Positions 41,308-50,049 of a stretch of DNA of 64,000 nt are shown in pieces (position 1 is the first letter of the stretch; each line of letters starts with the position of its first letter). Where the stretch lies: assembly GCF_038181555.1 (NCBI RefSeq), contig NZ_JBBWUA010000018.1, forward strand, positions 1-64,000, read 5' to 3'. The notes below the pieces were generated by a model that was not told where the DNA came from, did no database searches, and saw only the letters and a list, made by a program, of their open reading frames with translations. This DNA is from Desulfitobacterium sp038181555. Lineage in GTDB: Bacteria; Bacillota; Desulfitobacteriia; Desulfitobacteriales; Desulfitobacteriaceae. Both the position numbers and the translations under genes were made by a program.

Positions 41308-42849
41308 GTGTATAATGTTTATCATTTGCTCCAAAGCAATACCGCTCATTATCCAGATAAGCCAGCGCTTATTTATAAGGGTCAGCGAATTTCTTACCGG
41401 GAACTGGGAGAACGCATCAATAGCCTTGCCCATTCCTTATCTCAACTAGGCGCAAAATTGGGCAGCAGGGTAGGCCTGCTGATGCCTAACTGTGCAGAGT
41501 TTGTGGAAGCCTTTTATGGTGCCCAGAAACTAGGGGCAGTTGCGGTGCCCTTTAACTATCGGCTTAAAGCTTCTGAGATCAAAGAGTTGGTTGAAGCAAC
41601 CCAGTGTGAGTACTTTATCTATGACCAGAAGTATGCAGACATTATCGCTGAATTAAAAAGTCAAGTGTTCTGCATCAAGGAATTTATTTATACAGGAGAT
41701 ATTGAAGTAGACCATGAACATTCCTATGAAGAACTGTTGAAAAGGGGAGACCCTCTTTGGGATTTTGTCCAGCCTGTCTGTGATCAAGATGATGCCTTAT
41801 TTATATTCACCGGCGGTACCACCGGGGTTTCCAAGGCGGCCAGACATACCCAAGAGGCTCTGTTATTAAAAGTATCTCTGACATTGATGGGGGAATGGCG
41901 TTTTAACCCGCAAGATGTGTTCCTGAATTATGCCCCCATGTTCCACGTCGGTGGCCTTTCCTTTGTTTTGTTTGTGCTTTCTTCTGGAGCATGTATGATC
42001 ATTGCAGATAGATTTGACGTTGACGAATTACTGCGCACCATAGATAGAGAAAAAGTGACTCAAATGTTCATCATTCCACCTTCGATTTTTAAGGCGATGA
42101 AAGATTCGCCATTGATCAATGATATTGACACATCGTCAATGCGCTATCTTATGTTTAGCGGGGGTGATACCTCCGACGAAATAGTGAAATCAGCTTTCGA
42201 ACTTTTTCCTAAAGCCTCAATTCTTAATGGATATGGGCACTCAGAAAATGCGGCAATTATTAATAATATTCTAACCCGTGAACAATATGGGAAAAAACCG
42301 GGTTTAATCTGTTCGATTGGTAAGCCAATGGCTTTTTCGCAAATAAAATTAGTAAATGATCAGGGCTACGAAGTGAAAAAGGGTGAATGTGGGGAAGCTT
42401 GGGCTAGAGGACCTGCTCAGATGAGGGGATACCTCAATCGCCCGAATCCCTTTGTTGATTGTTGGTTTCCCACCGGAGATATTTTAAGACAAGATGAAGA
42501 GGGATATTTTTATTTTATGGAACGGAAAAAAGATATGATTAAGTGCGGCGGGGAAAATATCTTTGCTAATGAGGTTGAGTCGGTTGTTTCATCACACCCG
42601 GCAGTCTCATCATGCGCGGTGGTGGGACTTGCTGATCCTTTATATAGCGAAATCGTGGCAGCTGCAGTTGTCTTGAAAAATGATAAACGAGTCACCGAAG
42701 AACAGCTTATCGAGTATTGCAAATCTAAGCTAGCCAGTTATAAGAAGCCGAAAAAAGTTTTCTTCCTAAAGGAACTGCCCTTAAGTTCAGTTGGAAAGGT
42801 TAAGAAGTATACATTGAGAGAACAGCTTGATCGGATGCAAGGGTGTTAA
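41308..42849 (+). CDS. caiC: AMP-forming acyl-CoA ligase, CaiC-like
   Basis: A 513-residue ANL-superfamily ligase. Motifs: the P-loop FTGGTTGVSKAARHT, LNGYGHSENAAI (A5), WFPTGDILRQDEEGYFYFMERKKDMIKCGGENI (A7-A8) and the catalytic Lys in LSSVGKVKKYTL (A10). It activates a carboxylate to its CoA thioester to prime the CaiB cycle. The start is a GTG preceded by AGGGGG. Assignment to CaiC rests on context; a related crotonobetaine/carnitine or other acid could be the substrate. Confidence 0.8.
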   Translation: MYNVYHLLQSNTAHYPDKPALIYKGQRISYRELGERINSLAHSLSQLGAKLGSRVGLLMPNCAEFVEAFYGAQKLGAVAVPFNYRLKASEIKELVEATQCEYFIYDQKYADIIAELKSQVFCIKEFIYTGDIEVDHEHSYEELLKRGDPLWDFVQPVCDQDDALFIFTGGTTGVSKAARHTQEALLLKVSLTLMGEWRFNPQDVFLNYAPMFHVGGLSFVLFVLSSGACMIIADRFDVDELLRTIDREKVTQMFIIPPSIFKAMKDSPLINDIDTSSMRYLMFSGGDTSDEIVKSAFELFPKASILNGYGHSENAAIINNILTREQYGKKPGLICSIGKPMAFSQIKLVNDQGYEVKKGECGEAWARGPAQMRGYLNRPNPFVDCWFPTGDILRQDEEGYFYFMERKKDMIKCGGENIFANEVESVVSSHPAVSSCAVVGLADPLYSEIVAAAVVLKNDKRVTEEQLIEYCKSKLASYKKPKKVFFLKELPLSSVGKVKKYTLREQLDRMQGC

Positions 42850-42872
42850 GAATGATGAATAGAGGTTTTGAC

Positions 42873-43838
42873 ATGGTAAGAGAAGTATTGCCAAACATTT
42901 ATATTAATGAGATTCCCCTTCCCAATAACCCGCTTAAGTCCATCAACAGCTATGTATTCTTGTCAGAGAAAAGAAATCTGATTATCGATACTTGTTTTAA
43001 TATGGAGGATTCCAAAAAGGCTTTTTATAGCGGAGTAAAAGAATTGGGAGTTGATCTAAGCAACACGGATCTGTTGCTGAGCCATATGCATCCGGATCAT
43101 ATGGGATTAGCTCACGAATTAAGCACATTAGGATGCAAGGTTCTGCTTGGCAAAAAGGATGGCGAGATTCTTGATTTAGCAAGGAACGCAAGTAGGAAGA
43201 CTTATGTGGAAATGCATAGGGCCCTAGGCTTAGGGTTGGACACTTTGACCACAAGCAATCAGGACTTTGTTATGAATACTCTTGAATTTCTAGACTATCA
43301 ACTCCTTGTCGAGGGAGATGAAATTGTAATCGGAGATTATGCGCTTACCGTAGTGGATACTCCCGGTCACTCCCCGGGACATATCTGCTTATACGATAAG
43401 GAGAAGAAGCTTTTTATTTCCGGTGACCATATCCTAGGTGATATCACACCCAATATTAGCTTTTGGGGTTATGAAATAGATAGCTTGGGTGCTTATCTGG
43501 ACAGCTTGAAGAAGGTACATGAATTGGATATTGAGTTGGTCCTGCCTGCCCACCGCAACCTTATTCATGATTGTCGGCAGCGTATCGAGGAGCTGATAGC
43601 TCACCATCAAGAACGCACCGAAGAGATATTGGTGATTGTTGGCGATGGCAGAAAAACGGCGAGTCAGGCAGCTGCTGAAATGCACTGGGACAACAAGTTT
43701 GGCCCGTGGGATGAGCTGCCAGGTGTGCAAAAATGGTTCTCTGCCGGTGAAGCCTTGTCTCATTTAGAGCATTTGGTATGGGAAGGTAAACTGATTAGGA
43801 TTACCAATAAAGATAGTGTCTGTTATGAATTGGTGTAG
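42873..43838 (+). CDS. Metallo-beta-lactamase-fold hydrolase
   Basis: A 321-residue MBL-fold protein with the metal motif LLLSHMHPDHMGLAHEL, the later ligands in VVDTPGHSPGHICLY, ISGDHILGDITP and LVLPAHRNLI. A C-terminal helical part (VGDGRKTASQAAAEMHWD) resembles the winged-helix tail of MBL hydrolases such as LACTB2-type proteins, which cleave thioesters, lactones or RNA. A role as acyl-CoA thioesterase for the cai cycle is plausible but unproven. ATG 42873 has AGAGG 7-8 nt upstream; ATG 42852 is an alternative start. It occupies the place where caiD or caiE would be expected. Confidence 0.8.
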   Translation: MVREVLPNIYINEIPLPNNPLKSINSYVFLSEKRNLIIDTCFNMEDSKKAFYSGVKELGVDLSNTDLLLSHMHPDHMGLAHELSTLGCKVLLGKKDGEILDLARNASRKTYVEMHRALGLGLDTLTTSNQDFVMNTLEFLDYQLLVEGDEIVIGDYALTVVDTPGHSPGHICLYDKEKKLFISGDHILGDITPNISFWGYEIDSLGAYLDSLKKVHELDIELVLPAHRNLIHDCRQRIEELIAHHQERTEEILVIVGDGRKTASQAAAEMHWDNKFGPWDELPGVQKWFSAGEALSHLEHLVWEGKLIRITNKDSVCYELV

Positions 43839-43865
43839 AAGCTAAAACATCTTTTGTGCAAGATT

Positions 43866-43893
43866 GTGTAACCATCAATACAAAAGGTTACAC
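43866..43893. promoter_or_regulatory. Inverted GTGTAACC repeat, probable activator site
   Basis: GTGTAACC (43866-43873) and GGTTACAC (43886-43893) form an 8-bp inverted repeat centred about 110 bp upstream of the sigma-54 -12 element, a usual distance for an enhancer-binding protein. Related half-sites occur upstream of caiA. Confidence 0.6.
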
Positions 43894-43974
43894 TTTTGTA
43901 CTGATGCTTTATACATTATTGATTTTAATAACATTAAATCTGAGGGTTTTTACGATATATTTTGAGATTAATTA

Positions 43975-43991
43975 TTGGCATGTAATTTGCA
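43975..43991 (+). promoter_or_regulatory. Sigma-54 promoter of fixCX
   Basis: TTGGCATGTAATTTGCA has GG (43977-43978) and GC (43989-43990) at the proper spacing. It differs from the caiA promoter by one base in 17, strongly suggesting common control. Confidence 0.85.
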
Positions 43992-44060
43992 ATATTTATT
44001 CAATGAGGTTGAAGGTCTTTTAACATAAATTCTAAAAGTATTTTTGGAAGAGGTGCACAA

Positions 44061-45356
44061 ATGAGCGATAGTGAAAGATTTGATGCCATCGTGGTCGGTG
44101 GCGGTGTAGCGGGAGGGGTAGCCGCTTATGTCATGGCCCAAGCCGGCCTCCAGGTCCTTTTAGTTGAACGCGGTAACTCTGCCGGAGGCAAGAACTGCAC
44201 AGGCGGTCGACTCTATTCCCATAGCCTGGAGAAGATCATCCCCAACTTTGCCGCAGAGGCTCCAATTGAGCGCAAGGTAACCAAAGAGCGTGTCAGTATG
44301 ACGACGGAAAGTGGCGCTGTAACCTTGGACTATAGCTCAGATCGCTTAGGGGAACAAGGCAAGGATTCTTATGTGATCTGTCGTGCTTTATTTGACCGCT
44401 GGCTGGTGGACAAGGCCGAAGAAGAAGGAGCAATGGTGGCCTGCGGTATCCGTGTTGATGATCTGATTGTTCGTGACGGTAAAGTATGTGGTATTATCGC
44501 CGGCGGTGAAGAGATGGAAGCGGAGGTTGTAGTTTTAGCAGATGGTGTTAACTCTCTGTTAGCGGAGAAAATCGGCTTGAAAAAGCCAGTCACCCCTCAT
44601 CAAGTGGCCGTAGGTGCTAAGGAAGTTATTGAGTTAGGGGAAAAAGAGGTTGAATCCCGCTTTGGTTTAAACGAAGGGGAAGGTATGTCCTGGCTGTTTG
44701 CCGGTTCCGTGTCTGACGGTGCTATCGGTGGGGGATTTCTGTATACCAATAAGGATTCCATATCCTTAGGTGTGGTTTGTACCCTAGCTGATTTGGAGAA
44801 AGCAAATAAGACCATACCCCAGATGCTGAATGATCTCAAAGAGCATCCGGTTGTTAAGCCTCTTATTAAGGGCGGCAAATTAGTGGAGTATTCAGGACAC
44901 CTGGTGCCTGAAGCGGGTATCTCCATGATCCCCACTCTCTATAGGGATGGGGTTGTTGTCGTCGGTGATGCAGCAGGGTTAGTCATTAACATCGGTTACA
45001 TGGTAAGGGGGATGGACTTAGCTATCGAGTCGGCTAAGTTAGCAGCAGAAACCATCATTGAAGCTAAAGCGAAAAACGATTTTTCGGCCAATGCTTTATC
45101 TTCATATAAGTCTAAGCTGGATAACAGCTTTGTCATGAAGGATCTGAAGCAGTATCAAAAGTTCCCCCACTTCTTAGAGGAGACCCCAAGAGTATTCAAG
45201 GGGTATCCGGAGATGCTGGACGATATGATGGCAGATATGTTTATCGTGGACGGAACACCGGCAGCGCCCTTGATGAAAAACATGCTGGGTCATGTGAAAA
45301 AAGTCGGTTTGATGACCCTGGCCAAAGACGGGATAAAGGGAGTGAAAGCACTATGA
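44061..45356 (+). CDS. fixC: FixC-type flavoprotein (ETF:quinone oxidoreductase-like)
   Basis: A 431-residue FAD protein of the FixC family. The N-terminal FAD-binding motif is DAIVVGGGVAGGVAAYVMAQAGLQVLLVERG, followed by NCTGGRLYSHSLEKI typical of FixC, the ADGVNSLLAEKIGL segment and the C-terminal GDAAGLVINIGYMVRGMDLAIESA. It links FixX and the ETF to the quinone pool. The stop overlaps the fixX start by 4 nt. Its own sigma-54 promoter lies 70 nt upstream. Confidence 0.92.
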   Translation: MSDSERFDAIVVGGGVAGGVAAYVMAQAGLQVLLVERGNSAGGKNCTGGRLYSHSLEKIIPNFAAEAPIERKVTKERVSMTTESGAVTLDYSSDRLGEQGKDSYVICRALFDRWLVDKAEEEGAMVACGIRVDDLIVRDGKVCGIIAGGEEMEAEVVVLADGVNSLLAEKIGLKKPVTPHQVAVGAKEVIELGEKEVESRFGLNEGEGMSWLFAGSVSDGAIGGGFLYTNKDSISLGVVCTLADLEKANKTIPQMLNDLKEHPVVKPLIKGGKLVEYSGHLVPEAGISMIPTLYRDGVVVVGDAAGLVINIGYMVRGMDLAIESAKLAAETIIEAKAKNDFSANALSSYKSKLDNSFVMKDLKQYQKFPHFLEETPRVFKGYPEMLDDMMADMFIVDGTPAAPLMKNMLGHVKKVGLMTLAKDGIKGVKAL

Positions 45357-45643
45357 TCGAACGAGTGGATGTGGCAGAAAAACTAGGTGTGGACAAATTT
45401 ACCGTGAATGAGGAAGAGTCCCATATCCTTATCGACAAAGACTATGCCGATGATAGGGAACTGGAAAAGCTCATCAAGGCTTGCCCGGCTGCTTTGTACG
45501 ATAAGGGCGATGACGGCAAAATCACTTTCGATTATGCCGGATGCCTGGAATGTGGGACCTGCCGTGTTCTTTGCCGAGGGACCATTGTTAAGGATTGGAA
45601 TCATCCGGTGGGGACTTACGGGGTAGAATTCAGGTATGGCTGA
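45353..45643 (+). CDS. fixX: Ferredoxin-like protein FixX
   Basis: A 96-residue iron-sulphur protein. The motif CLECGTCRVLC supplies Cys64, Cys67, Cys70 and Cys74, and the C-terminus WNHPVGTYGVEFRYG is diagnostic for FixX. It works with FixC in electron transfer to or from the FixAB flavoprotein. It is translationally coupled to fixC by an ATGA overlap. Confidence 0.93.
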   Translation: MIERVDVAEKLGVDKFTVNEEESHILIDKDYADDRELEKLIKACPAALYDKGDDGKITFDYAGCLECGTCRVLCRGTIVKDWNHPVGTYGVEFRYG

Positions 45644-45676
45644 TCACGGTTCATTATGAAACGGATTGGACCTAAA

Positions 45677-45722
45677 GAAGAAAGCGCAAATTTTGCAAGG
45701 ATGCAAGATTTGCGCTTTCTTC
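45677..45722 (+). terminator. Hairpin terminator after fixX
   Basis: A 15-bp perfect stem (45677-45691 with 45708-45722) with a short inner TGCA/TGCA stem. It separates fixX from the MarR-type gene. Confidence 0.75.
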
Positions 45723-45810
45723 GAGAGCAATTTTGGGAGGGTGCAACGGTGAAGTGGCTAATAAATATCAGGTCGAAAATGAGTACTGTACAAGGTGAGG
45801 TCGAAGAATT

Positions 45811-46251
45811 ATGACGTCTTTCGATGAATATACCAGTCGTTCATTTGGTCATAAAGTCAATAAATCTGCGCGTCTGATCACTCAAAAGCTGGCCAAGAAT
45901 TTCAAGGAGAACGAAATAGGAATATCTACAGAACAGTGGAAAATTCTCCTTTACCTATACCGTGAGGATGGACAGACCCAGAGCAGTCTTGCTGAAAACA
46001 CTGGAAAAGATGGACCTAGTATTTCCCGAATCATCGATACATTGGAAAAACAAAATATGGTATTCCGAATTCGTCAACCCAATAATCGCCGCAATAACTT
46101 GATTTATCTGACTGAAAAAGCCAGAAATATGAAGGAAAGTCTTATGCTCATGGGACAAAAAACAAACGAAGAGGTGACGCAGGGCATTACTCGGGAGGAA
46201 ATTGTAACTTGTATAGGCATCCTCAATAGAGTCATAGAAAACCTTTCATGA
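45811..46251 (+). CDS. MarR-family transcriptional regulator
   Basis: A 146-residue winged-helix regulator: ISTEQWKILLYLYREDGQTQSSLAENTGKDGPSISRIIDTLEKQNMVFRI then the wing RQPNNRRNNLIYLTEKA. It ends with a dimerisation helix. AAGGTGAGG precedes the ATG. It is a single-gene unit after the fixX terminator; its targets are unknown, and it may respond to aromatic or other hydrophobic ligands like many of its family. Confidence 0.88.
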   Translation: MTSFDEYTSRSFGHKVNKSARLITQKLAKNFKENEIGISTEQWKILLYLYREDGQTQSSLAENTGKDGPSISRIIDTLEKQNMVFRIRQPNNRRNNLIYLTEKARNMKESLMLMGQKTNEEVTQGITREEIVTCIGILNRVIENLS

Positions 46252-46329
46252 TGAGTGTCCGATTGGCTGCAAATACAAGGAGTACGACTTTAACCCGGAA
46301 ATTGAATCCAGAATGCAAAGGATAAGGAT

Positions 46330-46365
46330 ACCGGGAACCAAGGGATATATACCTTAGCTCCCGGT
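46330..46365. terminator. Hairpin between convergent marR and DUF1659 genes
   Basis: ACCGGGA (46330-46336) pairs with TCCCGGT (46359-46365), with an inner AAGG/CCTT stem. It is placed to terminate both genes, although U-tracts are short. Confidence 0.55.
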
Positions 46366-46387
46366 GATTCTTGAGAGGCTATTGTTC

Positions 46388-46615
46388 CTACGGTTCTTCC
46401 ACTAGCTCCGTACTATCGCGCAAAATCACGGCTGTGAGCTGGTGATCAGTGAGACTGAATAGAGCTAAAGCAATCTCATGGAGGTCTGCATGATTTACAT
46501 CGGGCTTTACATAGTTTAGGCTTTTTTGCTTGATTCGGGGAGCGCCGGCAGGCGTTAGCCCATCTTCGTACTTCAACACTAAGGTTGAAGTCAGCGGCTT
46601 ATCAATAACAGCCAT
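46388..46615 (-). CDS. DUF1659 domain protein
   Basis: A 75-residue small protein starting MAVIDKPLTSTLVLKYEDG and continuing KSLNYVKPDVNHADLHEIALALFSLTDHQL, the pattern of the DUF1659 family found in Firmicutes, of unknown function and often next to a DUF2922 gene. No DUF2922 partner is seen here. ATG 46615 is chosen because it matches the family start and has GGGAGGG about 8 nt upstream; a longer frame to 46684 has no such support. Confidence 0.8.
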   Translation of the reverse strand: MAVIDKPLTSTLVLKYEDGLTPAGAPRIKQKSLNYVKPDVNHADLHEIALALFSLTDHQLTAVILRDSTELVEEP

Positions 46616-46785
46616 CTCCTTTTCCCTCCCTTCTTGACCAGAGGCCAAGAGCTTGGCATGGTTGTATATAGTATGGATTAGCATGTATGTTGGTTACAGC
46701 AGCCATAGCATACACCTTGTCTGAGGGTTCCGCATAGCTTATAGGAGTATCTGAAAAGAAATTCCGAAAGGGCGGAAAGACGGGC

Positions 46786-47514
46786 ATGCGAATGGGAGAT
46801 GGCAACAGAACACCTGAGCAAATCGCGTTCGAGATTAACACGATCAGGGAACAAAGCGGAAAAATGCTACTCATAAATGCCGTTGAGATCGGACGGCGTT
46901 TGACGGAAGCTAAAGAGCTGGTTCCCCATGGGGAATGGCTCAAATGGCTCACAGAGTCAGTAAGTTACTCCCGGAGTACGGCCAGCAGACTAATGAAAGT
47001 CTTCAGGGAGTATGGTCCTAAACTCATGTCTGATGATGGCGAAGAGAATCCAAATGTTGCATCGATGCACCATCTGAACTACACTCAAGGGCTCATCCTC
47101 TTTGGGATTCCGGCGGAGGATCGAGAACAATTTATTGAAGAGCAAGGTGTTGAGACCATGAGTCAGCGGGGGCTACGGTTGACCATTAAGGAAAGAGACC
47201 CAGCTAAGACATCGGCTGGACCTATGGAGTCGATCCCGGTAGAAAGGATAACTGTTAGGCCAAAAACTGGATCAGTTGAGCGGCCAGTGGAGAAGAGCCA
47301 TGGCGATAGTATGAAATATGACGCTCAATACGCCATGCATCGAGACAACATGCTTAAATCCTACGAGGAATTGCTGAAAACCCTCGCCGCCCTAAACAGG
47401 ATAGACCCAGTCAGGAAAGAGGCCAACAGGAAAGAAGCGTTAAAGATAGCAAGCAACATGACGGAGACTCTGAAGATATACCCTCCTCAAATTAAGACAA
47501 ATCTTAAATATTAA
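46786..47514 (+). CDS. DUF3102 family protein
   Basis: A 242-residue protein of the DUF3102 type. The N-terminal region EIGRRLTEAKELVPHGEWLKWLTESVSYSRSTASRLMKVFREYG is characteristic and looks like a helix-turn-helix or ParB-adjacent DNA-binding fold. The C-terminal half is a basic, helical tail (KYDAQYAMHRDNMLKSYEELLKTLAALNRID). Such genes are common in phage and integrative-element regions of clostridia. A 44-bp fragment of a near-identical sequence lies at 29812-29855, so a second copy once existed. The gene stands alone with a terminator after it. Confidence 0.8.
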   Translation: MRMGDGNRTPEQIAFEINTIREQSGKMLLINAVEIGRRLTEAKELVPHGEWLKWLTESVSYSRSTASRLMKVFREYGPKLMSDDGEENPNVASMHHLNYTQGLILFGIPAEDREQFIEEQGVETMSQRGLRLTIKERDPAKTSAGPMESIPVERITVRPKTGSVERPVEKSHGDSMKYDAQYAMHRDNMLKSYEELLKTLAALNRIDPVRKEANRKEALKIASNMTETLKIYPPQIKTNLKY

Positions 47515-47609
47515 AAAGGACGGAGCTTAAGACAGGAGTTTTACAATCAGATATCCTTCCAAGGCCGATGCACTATAGAACGAGTACAGATTAAAGCGAC
47601 AGAAAAAAC

Positions 47610-47652
47610 AAAAATGGTTGACAGCCTACTGATTGGCTGCAACCATTTTTTA
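47610..47652. terminator. Bidirectional terminator between DUF3102 and LysR genes
   Basis: AAAAATGGTTG (47610-47620) pairs with CAACCATTTTT (47640-47650), with an inner AGCC/GGCT stem and T/A runs on both sides. Confidence 0.85.
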
Positions 47653-47693
47653 TATTGTGGAAATATAGGAAAATTGACGTTCGAGATAAAGTT

Positions 47694-48677
47694 CTACTTT
47701 CCTTGCTGTAAAGATGAGACAGTAGTAATACCGCCAATGCTTATTGTCTCCATCATCCGGATAAATTCGCGCATAGGTCTGGATACATAACGGTTCAGTT
47801 TATGGGTGAGGTTGATATGGCGGGCAGTCTGTTCGTCGTCAATCTTATAAAAGACAACGTTTTCTCCCACGTTGCTCAACTTCACAATAGTATCCGTTAC
47901 AAAAGATACGGCCAGTTGCTGATTAACCATATTGTAGACGGTCATCAACTGATCCAAAAACATAAAAACCCTAGGCTCAAAGCCACTGCTGCGGAATAAG
48001 CGCATTGCCCGTCCATGCATATCATATCCTTTCTTCAGCATCAGGAAGCGATGACTATGAAAAGAACAGAGAGATATGCATGGCCAATCCGGACGCATAT
48101 GTAAATCAGAACGTATATCCTGCATACTTAGGCAGCAATCCTTTAATTCCTCGTTTATAGGGTCGCTGAGGGGGACGGCCAACAATACGTGTTCCTGGAA
48201 GAGGGGATAACTTTGAAATAGTGTTTCGTCAAATTGGTTGCTTTCTATAAGTAAATCAATTTCACCGTTCAGCGTCATCTCTTGCAGGGTCAAGAAGTCT
48301 GTTTCGACCAAGCGTATTTCTACCCCGGGAAAGCTTTTGGAAAACTGAGAGATTAATGCTGGTAATAGATAGCTTGAAAACATATGAGGTGCACCCAAAG
48401 TGAGGCTACCGGTTTTTAATTCCTTGTAGTCGTCCAGATAGGTTGCAAGATCATTTTCTATGGCCAGGATTTGCTGAATCCCCTCCATATATACCTTGCC
48501 CGCTTCTGTGAGTTGTATGGGATTCGTGCTGCGATCAAAGATCTGTATGCCGATTTCCCGTTCAAACTTTATTATGGTCAGGCTCAGTGAGGGCTGAGAT
48601 AGGAAGAGCTTCTGGGCAGCACGGGAAAAACTTTGCTCCTTATTGACCTCATTAATATAGTGAAGAGTGCGGAACAA
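47694..48677 (-). CDS. LysR-type transcriptional regulator of the catabolic block
   Basis: A 327-residue LTTR with the helix-turn-helix HYINEVNKEQSFSRAAQKLFLSQPSLSLTIIKFEREIGIQIFDRS and a standard effector domain (GSLTLGAPHMFSSYLLPALISQF). The start appears to be a TTG at 48677, with AAGGTGG about 10 nt upstream. It is divergent from the aminotransferase gene at 48823 with a palindrome between them, so it is the natural regulator of the 48.8-64 kb block. The inducer is unknown. Confidence 0.87.
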   Translation of the reverse strand: MFRTLHYINEVNKEQSFSRAAQKLFLSQPSLSLTIIKFEREIGIQIFDRSTNPIQLTEAGKVYMEGIQQILAIENDLATYLDDYKELKTGSLTLGAPHMFSSYLLPALISQFSKSFPGVEIRLVETDFLTLQEMTLNGEIDLLIESNQFDETLFQSYPLFQEHVLLAVPLSDPINEELKDCCLSMQDIRSDLHMRPDWPCISLCSFHSHRFLMLKKGYDMHGRAMRLFRSSGFEPRVFMFLDQLMTVYNMVNQQLAVSFVTDTIVKLSNVGENVVFYKIDDEQTARHINLTHKLNRYVSRPMREFIRMMETISIGGITTVSSLQQGK

Positions 48678-48691
48678 GGTATATTCACCAC

Positions 48692-48713
48692 CTTATTTAT
48701 ATTTATAAATAAG
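48692..48713. promoter_or_regulatory. Perfect 22-bp palindrome, probable LTTR operator
   Basis: CTTATTTATA (48692-48701) and TATAAATAAG (48704-48713) with a 2-nt centre. It lies 14 bp upstream of the LysR start and 109 bp upstream of the aminotransferase start. Confidence 0.65.
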
Positions 48714-48822
48714 TATTTTAATATAATGTGTATTTGATTATAAGCAACCTTTGCCTTATTGTCAATATAGAACGAAATATCAGATTAGTCTCTGTGTCCG
48801 AACACTTGGGAGGGAATAGTCA

Positions 48823-50001
48823 GTGAAAGCAATAATCGCAGAACGAATGGATAGGCTAGTTGCTTCAGGGGTACGTAAGATCAACGAAAAGGCAATGGCC
48901 ATGAAACAGGCCGGGGAACAGGTCCTGCACTTTGAGTACGGCAGACCGGATTTTGATACCCCCGGATACATAAAACGGGCGGTAATCGAGAGTGTTGAGG
49001 CGGGGGAAGTGTTCTATACCTCTGGTCCTGGTATGAGCGAGCTACGAGAAGCAATAACTGAAAAGCTGCAGAGGGACAACAATATCTCCTATGACAAATC
49101 AGAGATTCTCGTAACGGTGGGCTTATCCGAGGCGATATTTCACGTTTTAAGCACAATTTTGGATGAAGGTGACGAAATCCTGATTCCCGATCCCGTGTGG
49201 ATGAACTACCTCAATGTCCCCAGGTATTTGGGAGCTGTGCCTGTATCTTATGGTTTGAGGGAGGAAAATGAATACCAAGTAGATCTGGAGGAAATTCGCA
49301 GTAAGATTACAGCAAGAACGAAAGCCATGGTAATCGTGACCCCCAACAATCCTACTGGAGGAGTTCTCTCCGAACAAACCTTAAGAGGGATTGCGGATAT
49401 GGCAATCAGCAGAGACATTTGGGTGATTTCCGATGAAATCTACGAGAGACTGATTTACGATAACGAAAAACATATCAGCATTGCTTCCCTTCCCGGGATG
49501 AAGGAGCGCACCTTCACTATGAATGGTTTTTCCAAGGCCTATTCTATGACCGGTTGGAGAATTGGCTATGTCGCAGCCCCCCAAGAAATGATAGCCACCC
49601 TCAATAAGATTCACGAGTATAACACTATCTGCGCTCCCTCTTTTGCGCAAAAGGCATCGGTGATAGCATTGCAGAACGAAACCGACGAAGTAGCTGATAT
49701 GGTAAAGGAATACAAAAGGCGCCGCGATTACGCGGTAAAGGCTATCAATGAGATTGGAGGGTTAAGCTGTCTCTGTCCTAAAGGGGCGTTCTATATCTTC
49801 ATCAACATCAAACAGTTGCCTATGACTTCTGCTGAGTTCGCGGAATATTTGCTGGACACCGCCAAAATGGCCTGTGTACCCGGAGAAGTATTCGGTGAGG
49901 GGGGCAAAGGATATCTCCGTATGTGTTTTGCCAACAGCTACGAGAACATTGTGGAAGGGTGCCGACGTCTGAAGGAAGCCGTTGACAGCTTGCGCGAGTA
50001 A
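48823..50001 (+). CDS. PLP-dependent aminotransferase (class I/II)
   Basis: A 392-residue fold-type I aminotransferase of the aspartate/aromatic group. Landmarks: FEYGRPDFDTPGYIKRAV, VTVGLSEAIFHVL, VTPNNPTGGVLSEQ, VISDEIYERLIY, the Schiff-base Lys in MNGFSKAYSMTGWRIGY and the substrate carboxylate Arg in GYLRMCFANSYEN. The start is a GTG with GGGAGGG upstream. It is the first gene of the catabolic block; the amino donor or acceptor cannot be read from sequence. Confidence 0.9.
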   Translation: MKAIIAERMDRLVASGVRKINEKAMAMKQAGEQVLHFEYGRPDFDTPGYIKRAVIESVEAGEVFYTSGPGMSELREAITEKLQRDNNISYDKSEILVTVGLSEAIFHVLSTILDEGDEILIPDPVWMNYLNVPRYLGAVPVSYGLREENEYQVDLEEIRSKITARTKAMVIVTPNNPTGGVLSEQTLRGIADMAISRDIWVISDEIYERLIYDNEKHISIASLPGMKERTFTMNGFSKAYSMTGWRIGYVAAPQEMIATLNKIHEYNTICAPSFAQKASVIALQNETDEVADMVKEYKRRRDYAVKAINEIGGLSCLCPKGAFYIFINIKQLPMTSAEFAEYLLDTAKMACVPGEVFGEGGKGYLRMCFANSYENIVEGCRRLKEAVDSLRE

Positions 50002-50049
50002 AAACCTGAAACAGTATGAGATTATTTTAATTTGAATGGAGTGAGTGAG

